DNA of 50,168 nt from contig NZ_JADMUH010000013.1 of the NCBI RefSeq assembly GCF_015546995.1, forward strand, positions 1 to 50,168, in the 5' to 3' direction. This DNA comes from Streptococcus infantis. GTDB taxonomy: Bacteria; Bacillota; Bacilli; Lactobacillales; Streptococcaceae. Both the position numbers and the translations under genes were made by a program. The notes beneath the pieces are model-generated. The model searched no databases. It worked only from the letters and a program-made list of their open reading frames with translations, and was not told the origin of the DNA. Below, piece by piece: positions 7,558 through 21,553 of the stretch. Numbering within the stretch: position 1 is the first letter of the stretch; each line of letters starts with the position of its first letter.

Positions 7558-10500
7558 TTAGTCTTCTTTCTTTTTACGAGCGATAAGTCCAAATCCACTC
7601 AAGACACCTACTAAACCAAGAGCAGCAAGGCTAGCATTATCCTTAGTACCTGTGTTTGGCAATTGAGGAGTATTTTCCTTAGCTGGAGCCGGTTTAACTG
7701 GAGCTTCTGGTTTTTCTGGAGTTACAACTTTCTTGTAGATGTGTTGGATATTTCCATTTGCATCTACAACAGTCTTCACAAACTCATATCCTGGAATATC
7801 TTTCTTAGGTTGTTCTCCATCCTCGGTTGGATATCCTGGAATTGGGTTTCCATTTTCGTCAACATGAGTTGTTGTGATCTTTTCGTAGACATGTACTGTA
7901 TCACCGTTTGGCAATTTCTTAGTCTCAACGAAGCGGTAACCTGGGATTTCAGCTTTTGGTTGTTCACCATCTACTGTTGGGTAACCTGGGATAGGATTCC
8001 CATCTTTATCTACAAACGTAGTAACTGGTGTTACTGTTGGTGTGTATGTTGCAGAAGCTTTTGTTCCGTTCATATCTTCACGAACAACTGTAACTGATGG
8101 AGCTGTTCCTGTAAATTCAGGTTCTGGTTTGAAGGTTACTGTTCCGTCTGGTGCTACTGTGTAAGTACCAACACCTGGAATAGTCTTAGTTGTTGAACCA
8201 TCGTCAAATGTTGCTGGAACGTCATCATTCATTGGAACACGGCTATCGCCTTCCTTGAATGTTGGTTTACCAGACTGTTCTTTACCTTTAGGTCCAATAG
8301 TTGTAACTGGTTCACCTGTTGGTGTTACTGGTGTTACTGTTGGTGTGTACTTAGCTGTTACTGGTGTACCATTCTTATCTACACGTTTAACAGTCACGCC
8401 TGTTCCTGTTCCTGTGAATGATTTTTCTGGTACGAAGGTTACAGTTCCGTCTGGTGCTACTGTGTATGTTCCTTCTCCTGGGATTACCTTAGTTGTTGAA
8501 CCATCTTCGAAGGTTGCTGGAACATCGTCATCCATTGGTACGTCTGAGTTACCTGGTGTGAATGTTGGTTTGCCTGTTTGTGTTTGACCTTGAATATCTG
8601 TTGATGTTACTGGTTCTGCTGTTGGTTTGATAGGTGTCACGGTTGGTGTGTACTTAGCTGTTACTGGTGTACCGTTCTTATCTACACGTTTAACAGTCAC
8701 GCCTGTTCCTGTTCCTGTGAATGATTTTTCTGGTACGAAGGTTACAGTTCCGTCTGGTGCTACTGTGTATGTTCCTTCTCCTGGGATAGTCTTAGTTGTT
8801 GAACCATCTTCGAAGGTTGCTGGAACATCATCATCCATTGGTACACTTGGATCACCTTCTGTAAACTTAGGTTTACCTGTTTGTGTCTTACCTTGGATAT
8901 CTGTTGATGTAACATCTTCACCCGTTGGAACTACTGGAGTAATCTTAGGTGTGTAAGTTGTTTCTACAGCAGTACCGTTAGCGTCTTTAGCTTGAACCTT
9001 AACTGGAACGACATCACCTGAGTATGACTTGTCAGTCGGAGTGAAGGTTACAACACCTGTTTTCTTGTCAACTGTGAAGGTACCGATAACCTTGCCTTCT
9101 GGTGATTTAGCATCTACTGATGCAGCTGGTTGACCATTTTCGTCAAGAAGAGTGATGGTATCCTTGTCGATTGGTGCAACTGGGTCACCTTCTGTGAAGG
9201 TAACAGTACCAGTTTGAACCACACCTTGAGGTGCAACTGATTCAGCTGGTGTTGCTGTTGGTGTTACTGGCGTTACTGTTGGTGTGTATTTAGCTGTTAC
9301 TGGGGTACCGTTCTTATCGACACGTTTAACAGTCACACCTGTTCCTGTTCCTGTGAATGATTTTTCTGGTACGAAGGTTACAGTTCCGTCTGGTGCTACT
9401 GTGTATGTTCCTTCACCTGGGATAGTCTTAGTTGTTGATCCATCTTCAAATGTTGCTGGGACATCATCATCCATTGGTACGTCTGAGTTACCTGGTGTGA
9501 ATGTTGGTTTGCCTGTTTGTGTTTGACCTTGTTTGTCAGTTGAAGTAGCATCTTCAGCTGTTGGTGTTACTGGTGTTACAGTTGGTGTATATGTTGCAGA
9601 AGCTTTTGTTCCGTTCATATCTTCACGAACAACTGTCACTGATGGAGCTTTACCAACAAATGATTTTTCTGGTACAAATGTAACAGTGCCGTCAGGTGCC
9701 ACTGTGTAAGTACCAACACCTTCAACAGTCTTAGTTGTAGATCCATCTTCAAATGTTGCTGGAACATCTTCGTTGATTGGAACAGTTTTTTCTACTCCAT
9801 CAACTGTAACAGTTCCACCCTTGAATTCAGGCTTACCTTTTTGAGTTGCGCCTTGGATGTCTGTTGTTTCAGCTGGTGTTGCAGTTGGTGTTACTGGAAC
9901 AATCTCAGGTGTGTAAGTTGTATCAACCTTGATTCCGTTTGAGCTTTCAGCTTGAACCTTAACAGGCGTTACTTTACCTGTGTAAGACTTATCAGTTGGT
10001 GTGAATGTTACAGTACCAGTTGCTGGGTCGATTGTGAATGTACCGATTGGTGTTGTTCCATCTTCAGCATAAGCTGGTGTAGTTGAAACTTCGTTACCAT
10101 CTTTATCTAGCAATGTGTAGCTATTGTCTTTAATGGTAATAGCTTTATCTTCACCATTTACTTGAACAGTTGTTCCTGCAAAGGTTGGTGTACCGGTTTG
10201 AGTCGCACCTTGGATATCTTTTGAAGTTGCAGGGCTTGCAGTTGGAACTGCTGGCACAACCGTTGGTGTGTAGGTCGCATCTGAAGTAATGGTTGCAGTC
10301 TTACCATTAGCATTTGTAATAGTTGCAGTTGCTTGAACCTTAACGCCTTTAGCTGTTCCGACAAAGTCTGGTTCTGGAGTGAAAGTTACCGCTCCTGTAG
10401 TAGGATCAATAGTGTAAGTTCCTTCTCCTGGAACTGTCACAGTAGTTTCATCAGTAGGTTGACCAGTTGCTGGATCTACCAATTTCTTACTTGTGATTTT

Positions 10501-13500
10501 CGCAGTCTTATCGTTGCTCAACTCAAATGTAGGAGTTTGAGTTTGTGGAACGTTTTGGACGTCCTCAGACACTTTATCTGTTGGTGTGATTGTAACTGGA
10601 GTTACAGTTGGTGTGTACTTAGCCGTAGCAGTCTTGAGGTATTCATCACGAACTGTTCCATCTTTATCTCTTCCGACAGGTGCAGTCAATGATACAGTAA
10701 TACCTTTTGCAGTACCAGTAAATCCTGGTTCTGGAACAAAGGTAACTTCTCCTGTAGCATCATCGATTGAGTATGTTCCTTCGCCTGCTACTGTTACAGA
10801 CGCTGCATTGGTTACTTGACCAGTTGCTGGATCCACCAATTTAGCAGGATACTCCAAGCTTGGAGTGACAGCAATCTTTTCACCATTAGCATTTGTAAGA
10901 GTTGTGTTAAAAGTTGGTGTACCTGTTTGAGTTGCTCCTTGGACATCAGTTGAAGTCTTATCAACACCTTCAATTTCACTTGGAGTTACTGTTGGGATGT
11001 AAAGACCATCCATTGTTTTTAATACTGTATCAACGTTGGCTTCCTTATCTGGGAATTTAGTTGACCAACCAGTATCGTAGCCATTACTATCTGTACGACG
11101 GATTGAAATTCCATCAGCTGTTCCAAGGAAGTGATCTTCTGGGATGAATTCCACATCTACGTCTTTACCATTTGCGGTAATCTTATATTTACCTTGACCT
11201 GGTACGACATAGTAGCCTTCAGCATCCAAAGTAGCCTTGTTCCCATTTGCATCGACAATGTATGGTGCTACTGTTTCATCAATTTTTGCTGATTCAGTTA
11301 AGCTATAGCCTTGCAAACCTCGAGCAGTAAAGGCTACAGTTGCAGTTTGCTTCGCCCCTTGAAGACCACTTGTTTCTTTGAATTCTCCTTTTGGTGGGTG
11401 GGTGATTTGAGTCTTGAAGTCCTCAACCTCCCCTGAAAAGGCCATTCCTGTCGGACTCTCAATTTGAGCAGCATCCTTAGCAATTCGTAACCGTACTCCT
11501 AGTTCGTTGACACTAGGATCGATATAGGTTTTGCTCTTGGTGAATCTTAGGGTAACGGCTCCATCCTTAGTAATGGTTGCTAAATCAGAGCGTTCGTCTT
11601 CATCAAAGGTACCGTTTTGGTTAAAGTCAACCCAACCATAAATATTGGCTTGAGGCGCCCCGTCTGTATGAGCTTCAACAGTAATCGTATAATTCCCTGG
11701 TTTTGTACGATCCATCTTGATCAACTCATTGGTTTTTCCTTTGAGGTCATTCGGAAGCAATTGGTCGATGCCTTCATCAGCCGTTGTCGCTTTATCGTCA
11801 CCAGTCCAATCAAGGGTATTGTTTTCATCCATATCAGGACTCAAGTGGCCGAGATAAGGTTGGTTTACTTTCTTACCGGTAATCCCATCCACAGTTGCAA
11901 TTGAATGAACTGCCTTACCGTATGATTCAGGCGCATCTCCTTCATCAAGTGGGAAGAAACCAAGCATTGCTGATTGTTTACCTGAAGATGCGATATATAA
12001 TCCAATTTCAGAAGCCCCCTTTGTCATAACAAGGGGAACAGCAAATTTACTAGCTGATACGTTTGGACCAAAGACACCCGTTCCAAGTCCAGCAGTTGTT
12101 AAATCAGCACTTTGAAAATACTTCCAGGCAACTGCTTTTTTGTCTGGTCCCGCTTGCGTGGAATCACGAAGTTGTTGTGTATTCCAATTTCGAATTTCAA
12201 TTCCTTCAACCGGAACTGGTTTAAAATAACTAAAATTATTCGCTGGGTCAAAATAATAAGTAAGATCTTGTGGGGCATAAGTTCTAGTTGACTTATCACC
12301 ATTCTTATACCATTCACCAATGTGTTGCCATCCTTCTCCGTTGGTGGTGAACATAACCACCTCACCTGGGTTAGCGGACTCGCCATCTGCCATGACAACG
12401 GCTGGTCTGACTACTTTCCCGCGGAAAGTAGCGGAGACTTCAAACTGAACCCCAATATTACCGCCGTTCAAGTCGGAACTGATAGTTGTTTTTTTAGTAC
12501 CAGTATTGATGCCTTCTGTTCGTACTTCTGTCCAGCGATTTTGAGCTTCAGCAATAACTTTGGCTTCCTCACCAGCAGCAAATGCAGCTTTGGTAGTCCT
12601 ATCAGAACTCCCACTCACATAACCATTTCTAGCATTTGGATCATAGGTAGCTTTTTCAGCTTCTGTTGCTCCTCGTTCTTCAAGGCGTTTTTTGTATATT
12701 TCTGTCGCTTGGAAGGGTTTCAAAGACTTGACTTTGATGGTAACCACATAGCCCGGCATAATTTCCTTGGTGTAGGTCGCGCCGACTTGAAGTGCAAGTT
12801 TGCCATCTGACGTTGTCGTTGTACCTGTCCAGTTAGCAGTATCCCCAAAGTCCAACCAAGAGATTTGACTAGCAAGGTCTGCGGCTTTTACATTTGTTGT
12901 AAAGCCTGGTTTTTCAACTTTCGGTGTAGAAGTTGCGTCTTCAACGTCTGCACCAATTCCAGTAGCTGTTGCAGTATCTGCACGGAAGGCAGTATTCTTA
13001 TCAATCTCTTTACCATTACGAGGGTCGTTTTTCCCTGTATTTGCGATTGCGTTAGTACCTTCAGCTGGCTTTGTGTTTTCTGCAGGTTTTCCAGTTGTTG
13101 CTTCTGTCTTATCAGCAGTTGCTACTTTTTCTTCGGCTACAACTTTTTCTTTGTTTTTAAGTTTAGCATTGACAGTTGTTACAAGTGATTGATAAGCTGC
13201 ATCCAACTCAGCTTGACTTGTAGCAGAAGTAAGTGCATTTTTAGCGTTCGCAAGACTAGCTTTAAGAACCTCTACACTCTCGTCTGTCTTGTTACTGTAT
13301 TTACCATTTGCCACGTTTGCTTCAATTTCAGCAACGTAAGTTGCCAATTTGTCCCTATTAAGCTCAGGTTTTACTTCAGTAGAAACTGCAGGCGCTGCTT
13401 CTGCTTGATACGTTACTTCTTTAGCAGGTGCTGCTTCTGCTGCTTCTGTAGTTACAGGAGCCTCTGTTTTGTCTGCTTCTGTTGTAGTTGCAACTCCATC

Positions 13501-13650
13501 AACTTGTTTTTCTTGTGTTACTTCATCAGCTCCAACACCTGTAGCCGTTCCGAGCATCACTAACGTTCCGAGTAAGACCGAGCAAACTCCTACATGAAGC
13601 TTACGGATCGAGAATCGACTAATTCGGTCGTTAAACAGATCATTTTTCAT
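7558..13650 (-). CDS. CshA-like fibrillar adhesin, LPXTG-anchored
   Basis: A 2030-residue cell-wall protein. It starts with a YSIRK-type signal peptide (RFSIRKLHVGVCSVLLGTL, cleavage probably after Ala41). A charged, partly helical region with an Ala-rich repeat-like segment (about 85-250) follows. A large non-repetitive region (about 250-750) contains the GEVEDFKTQI signature seen in CshA-type adhesins. Ten CshA-type fibril repeats of about 100-130 residues follow (about 755-1875), each ending in YTPTVTP or a variant. Two GYPTxDGEQP modules precede the LPNTG sorting signal (1997-2001), hydrophobic segment and KKKED tail. In S. gordonii CshA forms peritrichous fibrils and binds fibronectin. 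The start has GGAGG six bases upstream. It is monocistronic. Confidence 0.93.
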   Translation of the reverse strand: MKNDLFNDRISRFSIRKLHVGVCSVLLGTLVMLGTATGVGADEVTQEKQVDGVATTTEADKTEAPVTTEAAEAAPAKEVTYQAEAAPAVSTEVKPELNRDKLATYVAEIEANVANGKYSNKTDESVEVLKASLANAKNALTSATSQAELDAAYQSLVTTVNAKLKNKEKVVAEEKVATADKTEATTGKPAENTKPAEGTNAIANTGKNDPRNGKEIDKNTAFRADTATATGIGADVEDATSTPKVEKPGFTTNVKAADLASQISWLDFGDTANWTGTTTTSDGKLALQVGATYTKEIMPGYVVTIKVKSLKPFQATEIYKKRLEERGATEAEKATYDPNARNGYVSGSSDRTTKAAFAAGEEAKVIAEAQNRWTEVRTEGINTGTKKTTISSDLNGGNIGVQFEVSATFRGKVVRPAVVMADGESANPGEVVMFTTNGEGWQHIGEWYKNGDKSTRTYAPQDLTYYFDPANNFSYFKPVPVEGIEIRNWNTQQLRDSTQAGPDKKAVAWKYFQSADLTTAGLGTGVFGPNVSASKFAVPLVMTKGASEIGLYIASSGKQSAMLGFFPLDEGDAPESYGKAVHSIATVDGITGKKVNQPYLGHLSPDMDENNTLDWTGDDKATTADEGIDQLLPNDLKGKTNELIKMDRTKPGNYTITVEAHTDGAPQANIYGWVDFNQNGTFDEDERSDLATITKDGAVTLRFTKSKTYIDPSVNELGVRLRIAKDAAQIESPTGMAFSGEVEDFKTQITHPPKGEFKETSGLQGAKQTATVAFTARGLQGYSLTESAKIDETVAPYIVDANGNKATLDAEGYYVVPGQGKYKITANGKDVDVEFIPEDHFLGTADGISIRRTDSNGYDTGWSTKFPDKEANVDTVLKTMDGLYIPTVTPSEIEGVDKTSTDVQGATQTGTPTFNTTLTNANGEKIAVTPSLEYPAKLVDPATGQVTNAASVTVAGEGTYSIDDATGEVTFVPEPGFTGTAKGITVSLTAPVGRDKDGTVRDEYLKTATAKYTPTVTPVTITPTDKVSEDVQNVPQTQTPTFELSNDKTAKITSKKLVDPATGQPTDETTVTVPGEGTYTIDPTTGAVTFTPEPDFVGTAKGVKVQATATITNANGKTATITSDATYTPTVVPAVPTASPATSKDIQGATQTGTPTFAGTTVQVNGEDKAITIKDNSYTLLDKDGNEVSTTPAYAEDGTTPIGTFTIDPATGTVTFTPTDKSYTGKVTPVKVQAESSNGIKVDTTYTPEIVPVTPTATPAETTDIQGATQKGKPEFKGGTVTVDGVEKTVPINEDVPATFEDGSTTKTVEGVGTYTVAPDGTVTFVPEKSFVGKAPSVTVVREDMNGTKASATYTPTVTPVTPTAEDATSTDKQGQTQTGKPTFTPGNSDVPMDDDVPATFEDGSTTKTIPGEGTYTVAPDGTVTFVPEKSFTGTGTGVTVKRVDKNGTPVTAKYTPTVTPVTPTATPAESVAPQGVVQTGTVTFTEGDPVAPIDKDTITLLDENGQPAASVDAKSPEGKVIGTFTVDKKTGVVTFTPTDKSYSGDVVPVKVQAKDANGTAVETTYTPKITPVVPTGEDVTSTDIQGKTQTGKPKFTEGDPSVPMDDDVPATFEDGSTTKTIPGEGTYTVAPDGTVTFVPEKSFTGTGTGVTVKRVDKNGTPVTAKYTPTVTPIKPTAEPVTSTDIQGQTQTGKPTFTPGNSDVPMDDDVPATFEDGSTTKVIPGEGTYTVAPDGTVTFVPEKSFTGTGTGVTVKRVDKNGTPVTAKYTPTVTPVTPTGEPVTTIGPKGKEQSGKPTFKEGDSRVPMNDDVPATFDDGSTTKTIPGVGTYTVAPDGTVTFKPEPEFTGTAPSVTVVREDMNGTKASATYTPTVTPVTTFVDKDGNPIPGYPTVDGEQPKAEIPGYRFVETKKLPNGDTVHVYEKITTTHVDENGNPIPGYPTEDGEQPKKDIPGYEFVKTVVDANGNIQHIYKKVVTPEKPEAPVKPAPAKENTPQLPNTGTKDNASLAALGLVGVLSGFGLIARKKKED
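8026..11400 (-). repeat. Ten coding tandem CshA-type fibril repeats
   Basis: Units run approximately 10990-11400 (R1), 10602-10990, 10255-10602, 9896-10255, 9571-9896, 9268-9571 (R6), 8937-9268, 8630-8937 (R8), 8330-8630 (R9) and 8026-8330 (R10). R6, R8 and R9 are almost identical over their C-terminal two thirds at both protein and DNA level. R4 and R7 form a second subtype (TFTID/TFTVD and TPTDKSY motifs). R5 and R10 share the ending VREDMNGTKASATYTPTVTP. Boundaries are estimates to within about 20 bases. Confidence 0.88.
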
Positions 13651-13736
13651 GATTTACCTCCAATACCCTTTAGGGAGTGTATATATTGTTATATTTTATG
13701 CATTGTTTTTCAAAACCTCTAAACATGCAACGTCTT

Positions 13737-13765
13737 ATTTTAGCACTATTGTACTTAAAAACCAA
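13737..13765 (-). promoter_or_regulatory. Promoter of the CshA-like adhesin gene
   Basis: Minus-strand TTGGTT (13760-13765), 17-base spacer, TAAAAT (13737-13742) preceded by TGC (extended -10). The leader is about 80 bases long. Confidence 0.65.
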
Positions 13766-13792
13766 GCATTATGCTCATCATTTCGAGACATA

Positions 13793-13812
13793 AAATTAGG
13801 TTAACTTAATTT
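13793..13812 (-). promoter_or_regulatory. 20-bp near-perfect palindrome upstream of the adhesin promoter
   Basis: AAATTAGGTTAACTTAATTT pairs in nine of ten positions with itself around a central GTTAAC. It lies about 28 bases upstream of the -35 element, a position suited to a dimeric regulator. Which regulator is unknown. Confidence 0.45.
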
Positions 13813-13869
13813 CAATTTATTGCCATTTTTCAGAAAATTTGCATATAATTTTCAGGGCCTAAACATGCC

Positions 13870-13893
13870 AAAAGAGGGGAAAGCCCCTCTTTT
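13870..13893 (-). terminator. Terminator of the rpoBC operon
   Basis: AAAAGAGGGG / CCCCTCTTTT arms around a four-base loop, directly after the rpoC stop. Confidence 0.88.
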
Positions 13894-13905
13894 AACTAAA
13901 TAAGA

Positions 13906-16900
13906 CTATTCACTTGTTTCCACAGTCTCTACTTGGACATCCACTTGCTCTTCCTCTTGTGAATCTGCAAGGAGGGATTCTTCGTTGACTGCTTGTGGTT
14001 CAAGGTTACGGTAACGTGCCATACCTGTACCAGCTGGGATAATCTTACCGATGATAACATTTTCCTTGAGACCAAGGAGATGGTCTTTCTTACCACGGAT
14101 AGCTGCGTCTGTAAGGACACGAGTTGTTTCCTGGAAGGAAGCAGCTGACAAGAAACTATTTGTTTCAAGTGAGGCTTTGGTAATTCCCATAAGGACTGGG
14201 CGACCAGTTGCTGGAACACCACCTGCGATAAGAACATCTTTGTTGGCATCTGTAAAGTCGTTGATATCCATGAGAGTACCCATGAGAAGGTCTGTATCCC
14301 CTGGATCCATGACACGAACTTTGCGGATCATTTGACGAACCATTACCTCGATGTGTTTGTCACCGATTTCTACCCCTTGGCTACGGTATACTTTTTGTAC
14401 TTCACCGAGGAGGTAAGTTTCAACTGACAAGACATCACGTACAGCAAGGAGACGTTTTGGTTGGATAGAACCTTCTGTCAATGCTGCACCACGAGAGATT
14501 TGATCTCCAACTTGGACACGCATACGTGCTGTGAATGGTACCACGTATTCGCCTTCGCCAGTTTCACCTTTAACGAAGACTTTCTTAGTACGAGTTGAAG
14601 CATCTTCTTCGATTGCTGTAACTTCCCCTTTGACTTCTGTGATGACCGCTTCACCTTTAGGATTGCGGGCTTCAAAGATTTCTTGGACACGAGGAAGACC
14701 CTGAGTGATATCGGTATTTGAGGCAACCCCACCCGTGTGGAAGGTACGCATTGTAAGCTGTGTACCAGGTTCCCCGATAGATTGGGCAGCGATTGTACCA
14801 ACTGCTTCACCGACTTCAACCGCATCACCAGTCGCCAAGTTGATACCGTAACAGTGACGGCAGACACCATGACGAGTGTTACATGTAAATACTGAGCGGA
14901 TGGTTACTTCTTCAACACCGGCATTAACGATTTCACGCGCCTTGTCTTCTGTGATCAATTCATTTGGACCAATGATAACTGCACCAGTTTCTGGGTGTTT
15001 AACAGTTTTCTTAGTGTAACGACCATTGAGACGTTCTTCAAGAGACTCAATCATCTCTTTACCTTCAGTAATAGAACGGATTAAGAGACCACGGTCAGTT
15101 CCACAGTCATCCTCACGAATGATAACGTCTTGGGCAACGTCAACCAAACGACGAGTCAAGTAACCTGAGTCGGCTGTCTTAAGGGCCGTATCAGTCATAC
15201 CTTTACGGGCACCGTGAGTTGAGAAGAACATCTCAAGTACTGACAAACCTTCGCGGAAGTTTGAAAGGATTGGCAATTCCATGATACGTCCGTTCGGAGC
15301 AGCCATCAGACCACGCATACCGGCAAGCTGTGAGAAGTTTGAGATGTTACCACGGGCTCCAGAGTCCATCATCATAACGATTGGGTTCTTAGGATCTTGG
15401 TTGGCAACCAAACGTTTCTCGAGTTTTTCACGGGCAGCACGCCATTCAGCTGTAACAGCATTGTAGCGTTCGTCATCTGTGATCATACCACGACGGAATT
15501 GTTTTGTGATTTGTTCTACACGTTTGTGTGATTCTTCGATGATTTCAGCCTTGTCTTCAACGACTGGAATATCAGCAATACCCACTGTCAAACCTGCAAG
15601 AGTTGAATGGTGGTAGCCAAGGTTCTTCATACGGTCAAGTAGGGCAGATGTTTCTGTCGTACGGAAACGTTTGAAGATTTCAGCGATGATATTTCCAAGG
15701 TTTTTCTTCTTGAATGGCGGGTTGAGTTCAAGTCCTTCAATAGCTTCCTTGATATTTCCACCTAATGGCAAGAAGTACTTAGCCGGAACACCTTCTGTCA
15801 AGTTAGCGTTTGTTGGCTCTTGCAAGTAAGGTAGTCCTTCTGGCATGATATCGTTGAAGAGGATTTTACCAACAGTTGTAAGCAAGATTTTGTGTTTTTG
15901 CTCTTCTGTCCATGGTTTGTTAAGGCTATCTGTTGCGATACCAACACGTGAGTGGAGGTGAACATAACCATTGCGGTAAGCCATGACAGCTTCGTCACGA
16001 TCCTTGAAGACCATACCTTCGCCTTCACGACCAGCTTCTTCCATAGTCAAGTAGTAGTTACCCAAAACCATGTCCTGAGATGGAGTAACAACTGGTTTAC
16101 CATCTTTAGGGTTCAAGATATGCTCAGCAGCAAGCATCAAGATACGAGCTTCTGCTTGGGCTTCTTCTGAAAGTGGTACGTGGATGGCCATTTGGTCACC
16201 GTCAAAGTCGGCATTGTAGGCTTCACAGACAAGCGGGTGCAAGCGAAGGGCTTTACCGTCAATCAAGACAGGTTCAAAGGCTTGGATACCCAAACGGTGA
16301 AGGGTAGGTGCGCGGTTCAAAAGTACTGGGTGTTCTTTGATAACTTCTTCGAGGATATCCCAGATACGTTCATCTCCACGCTCTACCAAGCGTTTAGCCG
16401 CTTTAACGTTTTGAACGATATCGCGCGCAACGATTTCACGCATAACGAATGGTTTAAAGAGCTCGATTGCCATTTCACGTGGCACACCACATTGGTACAT
16501 CTTAAGAGTTGGACCAACGGCAATAACGGAACGTCCTGAGAAGTCAACACGTTTACCGAGCAAGTTTTGACGGAAGCGTCCTTGTTTCCCTTTGAGCATG
16601 TGGCTCAATGATTTAAGTGGACGGCTACCTGGACCTGTGATCGGACGACCACGACGACCATTGTCAATCAAAGCGTCAACCGCTTCTTGAAGCATACGCT
16701 TCTCATTTTGAACGATGATACCTGGTGCGTTCAACTCAAGCAAACGAGCCAAACGATTGTTACGGTTGATAACACGACGGTAAAGGTCGTTCAAGTCAGA
16801 TGAGGCAAAACGGCCACCATCCAACTGCAACATTGGACGAAGGTCTGGTGGAATAACTGGAAGGATGTTAAGAACCATCCATTCAGGCTTGTTTCCAGAC

Positions 16901-17556
16901 TTGTGGAAAGCATCCAAAACATCTAAACGACGGATAGCTTTCACACGTTTTTGTCCAGTAGCTGTTTTCAACTCTTCTTTGAGTTCAGCAATTTCTTTTT
17001 CAAGATCTACTTGTTTCAAGAGGTCTTGGATAGCTTCGGCACCCATTTTGGCAACGAATGAACCATGACCAAACTCACGCAAGCGTTCACGGTATTCACG
17101 CTCTGTCATGATAGATTTGTGCTCAAGTGGTGTATCTTTTGGATCAATCACCACGTAAGCAGCAAAGTAGATAACTTCCTCGAGGGCACGAGGACTCATG
17201 TCAAGGGTCAAGCCCATACGGCTTGGAATCCCCTTGAAATACCAGATATGAGATACAGGAGCTTTTAACTCGATGTGTCCCATACGTTCACGACGAACTT
17301 TTGTACGCGTTACTTCAACACCACAACGGTCACAAACAATCCCTCTGTAACGAATGCGTTTGTATTTACCACAAGCACATTCCCAGTCTTTTGTAGGACC
17401 AAAGATCACTTCGTCAAAGAGTCCTTCACGTTCTGGTTTCAACGTACGGTAATTGATTGTTTCAGGTTTTTTGACTTCTCCATAAGACCATGAACGGACT
17501 TTACTTGGAGAAGCTAGTGTGATTTGCATACTTTTAAAACGATTTACATCAACCAC
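13906..17556 (-). CDS. rpoC: DNA-directed RNA polymerase beta' subunit
   Basis: The 1216-residue beta' subunit forms half of the RNA polymerase clamp and active centre. The N-terminal zinc-binding Cys residues are visible (CACGKY and CDRCG, Cys60, 62, 75, 78). The invariant catalytic loop [12 protein letters not shown], whose three Asp residues hold Mg2+, sits at residues 448-459. The bridge-helix/trigger-loop region includes the [20 protein letters not shown] stretch and [19 protein letters not shown]. The second zinc site ([16 protein letters not shown]) is present. The start is GTG with AAGGGAAG upstream, giving [11 protein letters not shown]. It lies 32 bases after rpoB in one operon and is followed by a strong terminator. 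The acidic C-terminal tail is typical of streptococci. Confidence 0.98.
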   Translation of the reverse strand: MVDVNRFKSMQITLASPSKVRSWSYGEVKKPETINYRTLKPEREGLFDEVIFGPTKDWECACGKYKRIRYRGIVCDRCGVEVTRTKVRRERMGHIELKAPVSHIWYFKGIPSRMGLTLDMSPRALEEVIYFAAYVVIDPKDTPLEHKSIMTEREYRERLREFGHGSFVAKMGAEAIQDLLKQVDLEKEIAELKEELKTATGQKRVKAIRRLDVLDAFHKSGNKPEWMVLNILPVIPPDLRPMLQLDGGRFASSDLNDLYRRVINRNNRLARLLELNAPGIIVQNEKRMLQEAVDALIDNGRRGRPITGPGSRPLKSLSHMLKGKQGRFRQNLLGKRVDFSGRSVIAVGPTLKMYQCGVPREMAIELFKPFVMREIVARDIVQNVKAAKRLVERGDERIWDILEEVIKEHPVLLNRAPTLHRLGIQAFEPVLIDGKALRLHPLVCEAYNADFDGDQMAIHVPLSEEAQAEARILMLAAEHILNPKDGKPVVTPSQDMVLGNYYLTMEEAGREGEGMVFKDRDEAVMAYRNGYVHLHSRVGIATDSLNKPWTEEQKHKILLTTVGKILFNDIMPEGLPYLQEPTNANLTEGVPAKYFLPLGGNIKEAIEGLELNPPFKKKNLGNIIAEIFKRFRTTETSALLDRMKNLGYHHSTLAGLTVGIADIPVVEDKAEIIEESHKRVEQITKQFRRGMITDDERYNAVTAEWRAAREKLEKRLVANQDPKNPIVMMMDSGARGNISNFSQLAGMRGLMAAPNGRIMELPILSNFREGLSVLEMFFSTHGARKGMTDTALKTADSGYLTRRLVDVAQDVIIREDDCGTDRGLLIRSITEGKEMIESLEERLNGRYTKKTVKHPETGAVIIGPNELITEDKAREIVNAGVEEVTIRSVFTCNTRHGVCRHCYGINLATGDAVEVGEAVGTIAAQSIGEPGTQLTMRTFHTGGVASNTDITQGLPRVQEIFEARNPKGEAVITEVKGEVTAIEEDASTRTKKVFVKGETGEGEYVVPFTARMRVQVGDQISRGAALTEGSIQPKRLLAVRDVLSVETYLLGEVQKVYRSQGVEIGDKHIEVMVRQMIRKVRVMDPGDTDLLMGTLMDINDFTDANKDVLIAGGVPATGRPVLMGITKASLETNSFLSAASFQETTRVLTDAAIRGKKDHLLGLKENVIIGKIIPAGTGMARYRNLEPQAVNEESLLADSQEEEQVDVQVETVETSE

Positions 17557-17588
17557 TATTTCTTCCCTTTCTATTATAAGTGAACTGC

Positions 17589-21191
<3,603 letters not shown>

Positions 21192-21340
21192 GATGATTCT
21201 CCTTTGTAAATAAAGTTCCAAGCTTAGTCGTCTAAGCTAATAATTATCGTTTAATGGTTCTAAAACCCCTATCAACTTATCCCCCTTGACTAATTTTTCA
21301 GAATCTTTAAATCTCTGTTACAGATGCAAAAAATACCGAA

Positions 21341-21394
21341 AAAAAGCACAAAAAGAGCAGTTAAATCTGACTTTTTTCAGGAGATTTAACTGCT
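21341..21394 (-). terminator. Terminator-like hairpin inside the rpoB leader
   Basis: On the minus strand, AGCAGTTAAAT and ATTTAACTGCT form an 11-bp stem. It is extended inward by CTGA/TCAG around a small A-rich loop, then followed by CTTTTTGTGCTTTTTTT. It lies about 50-100 bases downstream of the rpoB promoter and 150 bases before the start codon. Full termination here would block rpoBC, so it is either an attenuator or ends a short RNA. Confidence 0.72.
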
Positions 21395-21449
21395 GTGAGC
21401 CTTGTCCGGACAATATTTCAGACAAAACCTACGACAAATGATTACTCAT

Positions 21450-21478
21450 ATTATACCCGATTTTCTCTAATTTTTCAA
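21450..21478 (-). promoter_or_regulatory. rpoBC promoter
   Basis: Minus-strand TTGAAA (21473-21478), 17-base spacer, perfect TATAAT (21450-21455). The start is expected near 21443. The gap between rpoB and the DUF2079 gene (21192-21553) holds this promoter, the leader hairpin and, near the gene, a second small hairpin AGCTTAG-ACGA-CTAAGCT. I see nothing else in it. Confidence 0.8.
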
Positions 21479-21553
21479 GTCCTTTGAAGGATTTTTCTTG
21501 CTTTAATATAGTTGTGGCTTGTTTTCAGAAAAGGTGATTTTCATACATCAACC

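Noticed and set aside
8255..9526. Repeated plus-strand open frames opposite the adhesin gene
   Set aside because: They are antisense shadows of the near-identical CshA repeats; no ribosome sites or promoters, and they repeat with the repeat period.
8026..9600. Regular repeats that might suggest a CRISPR array
   Set aside because: The period is about 300 bases, the units are in one coding frame, and there are no short direct repeats with unique spacers.
12322..12810. Plus-strand open frame of 162 codons inside the adhesin gene
   Set aside because: Composition is that of an antisense frame (Cys/Phe/Ser-rich) and it has no start signals.
13798..13808. Possible AdcR box in the palindrome upstream of the adhesin
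   Set aside because: The symmetric core is GTTAAC flanked by TA-rich arms and does not fit TTAACYRGTTAA.
13719..13867. Direct repeat CTAAACATGC at 13715-13730 and 13858-13867
   Set aside because: Only ten bases, one copy lies beside the rpoC terminator; too short and few to claim a function.
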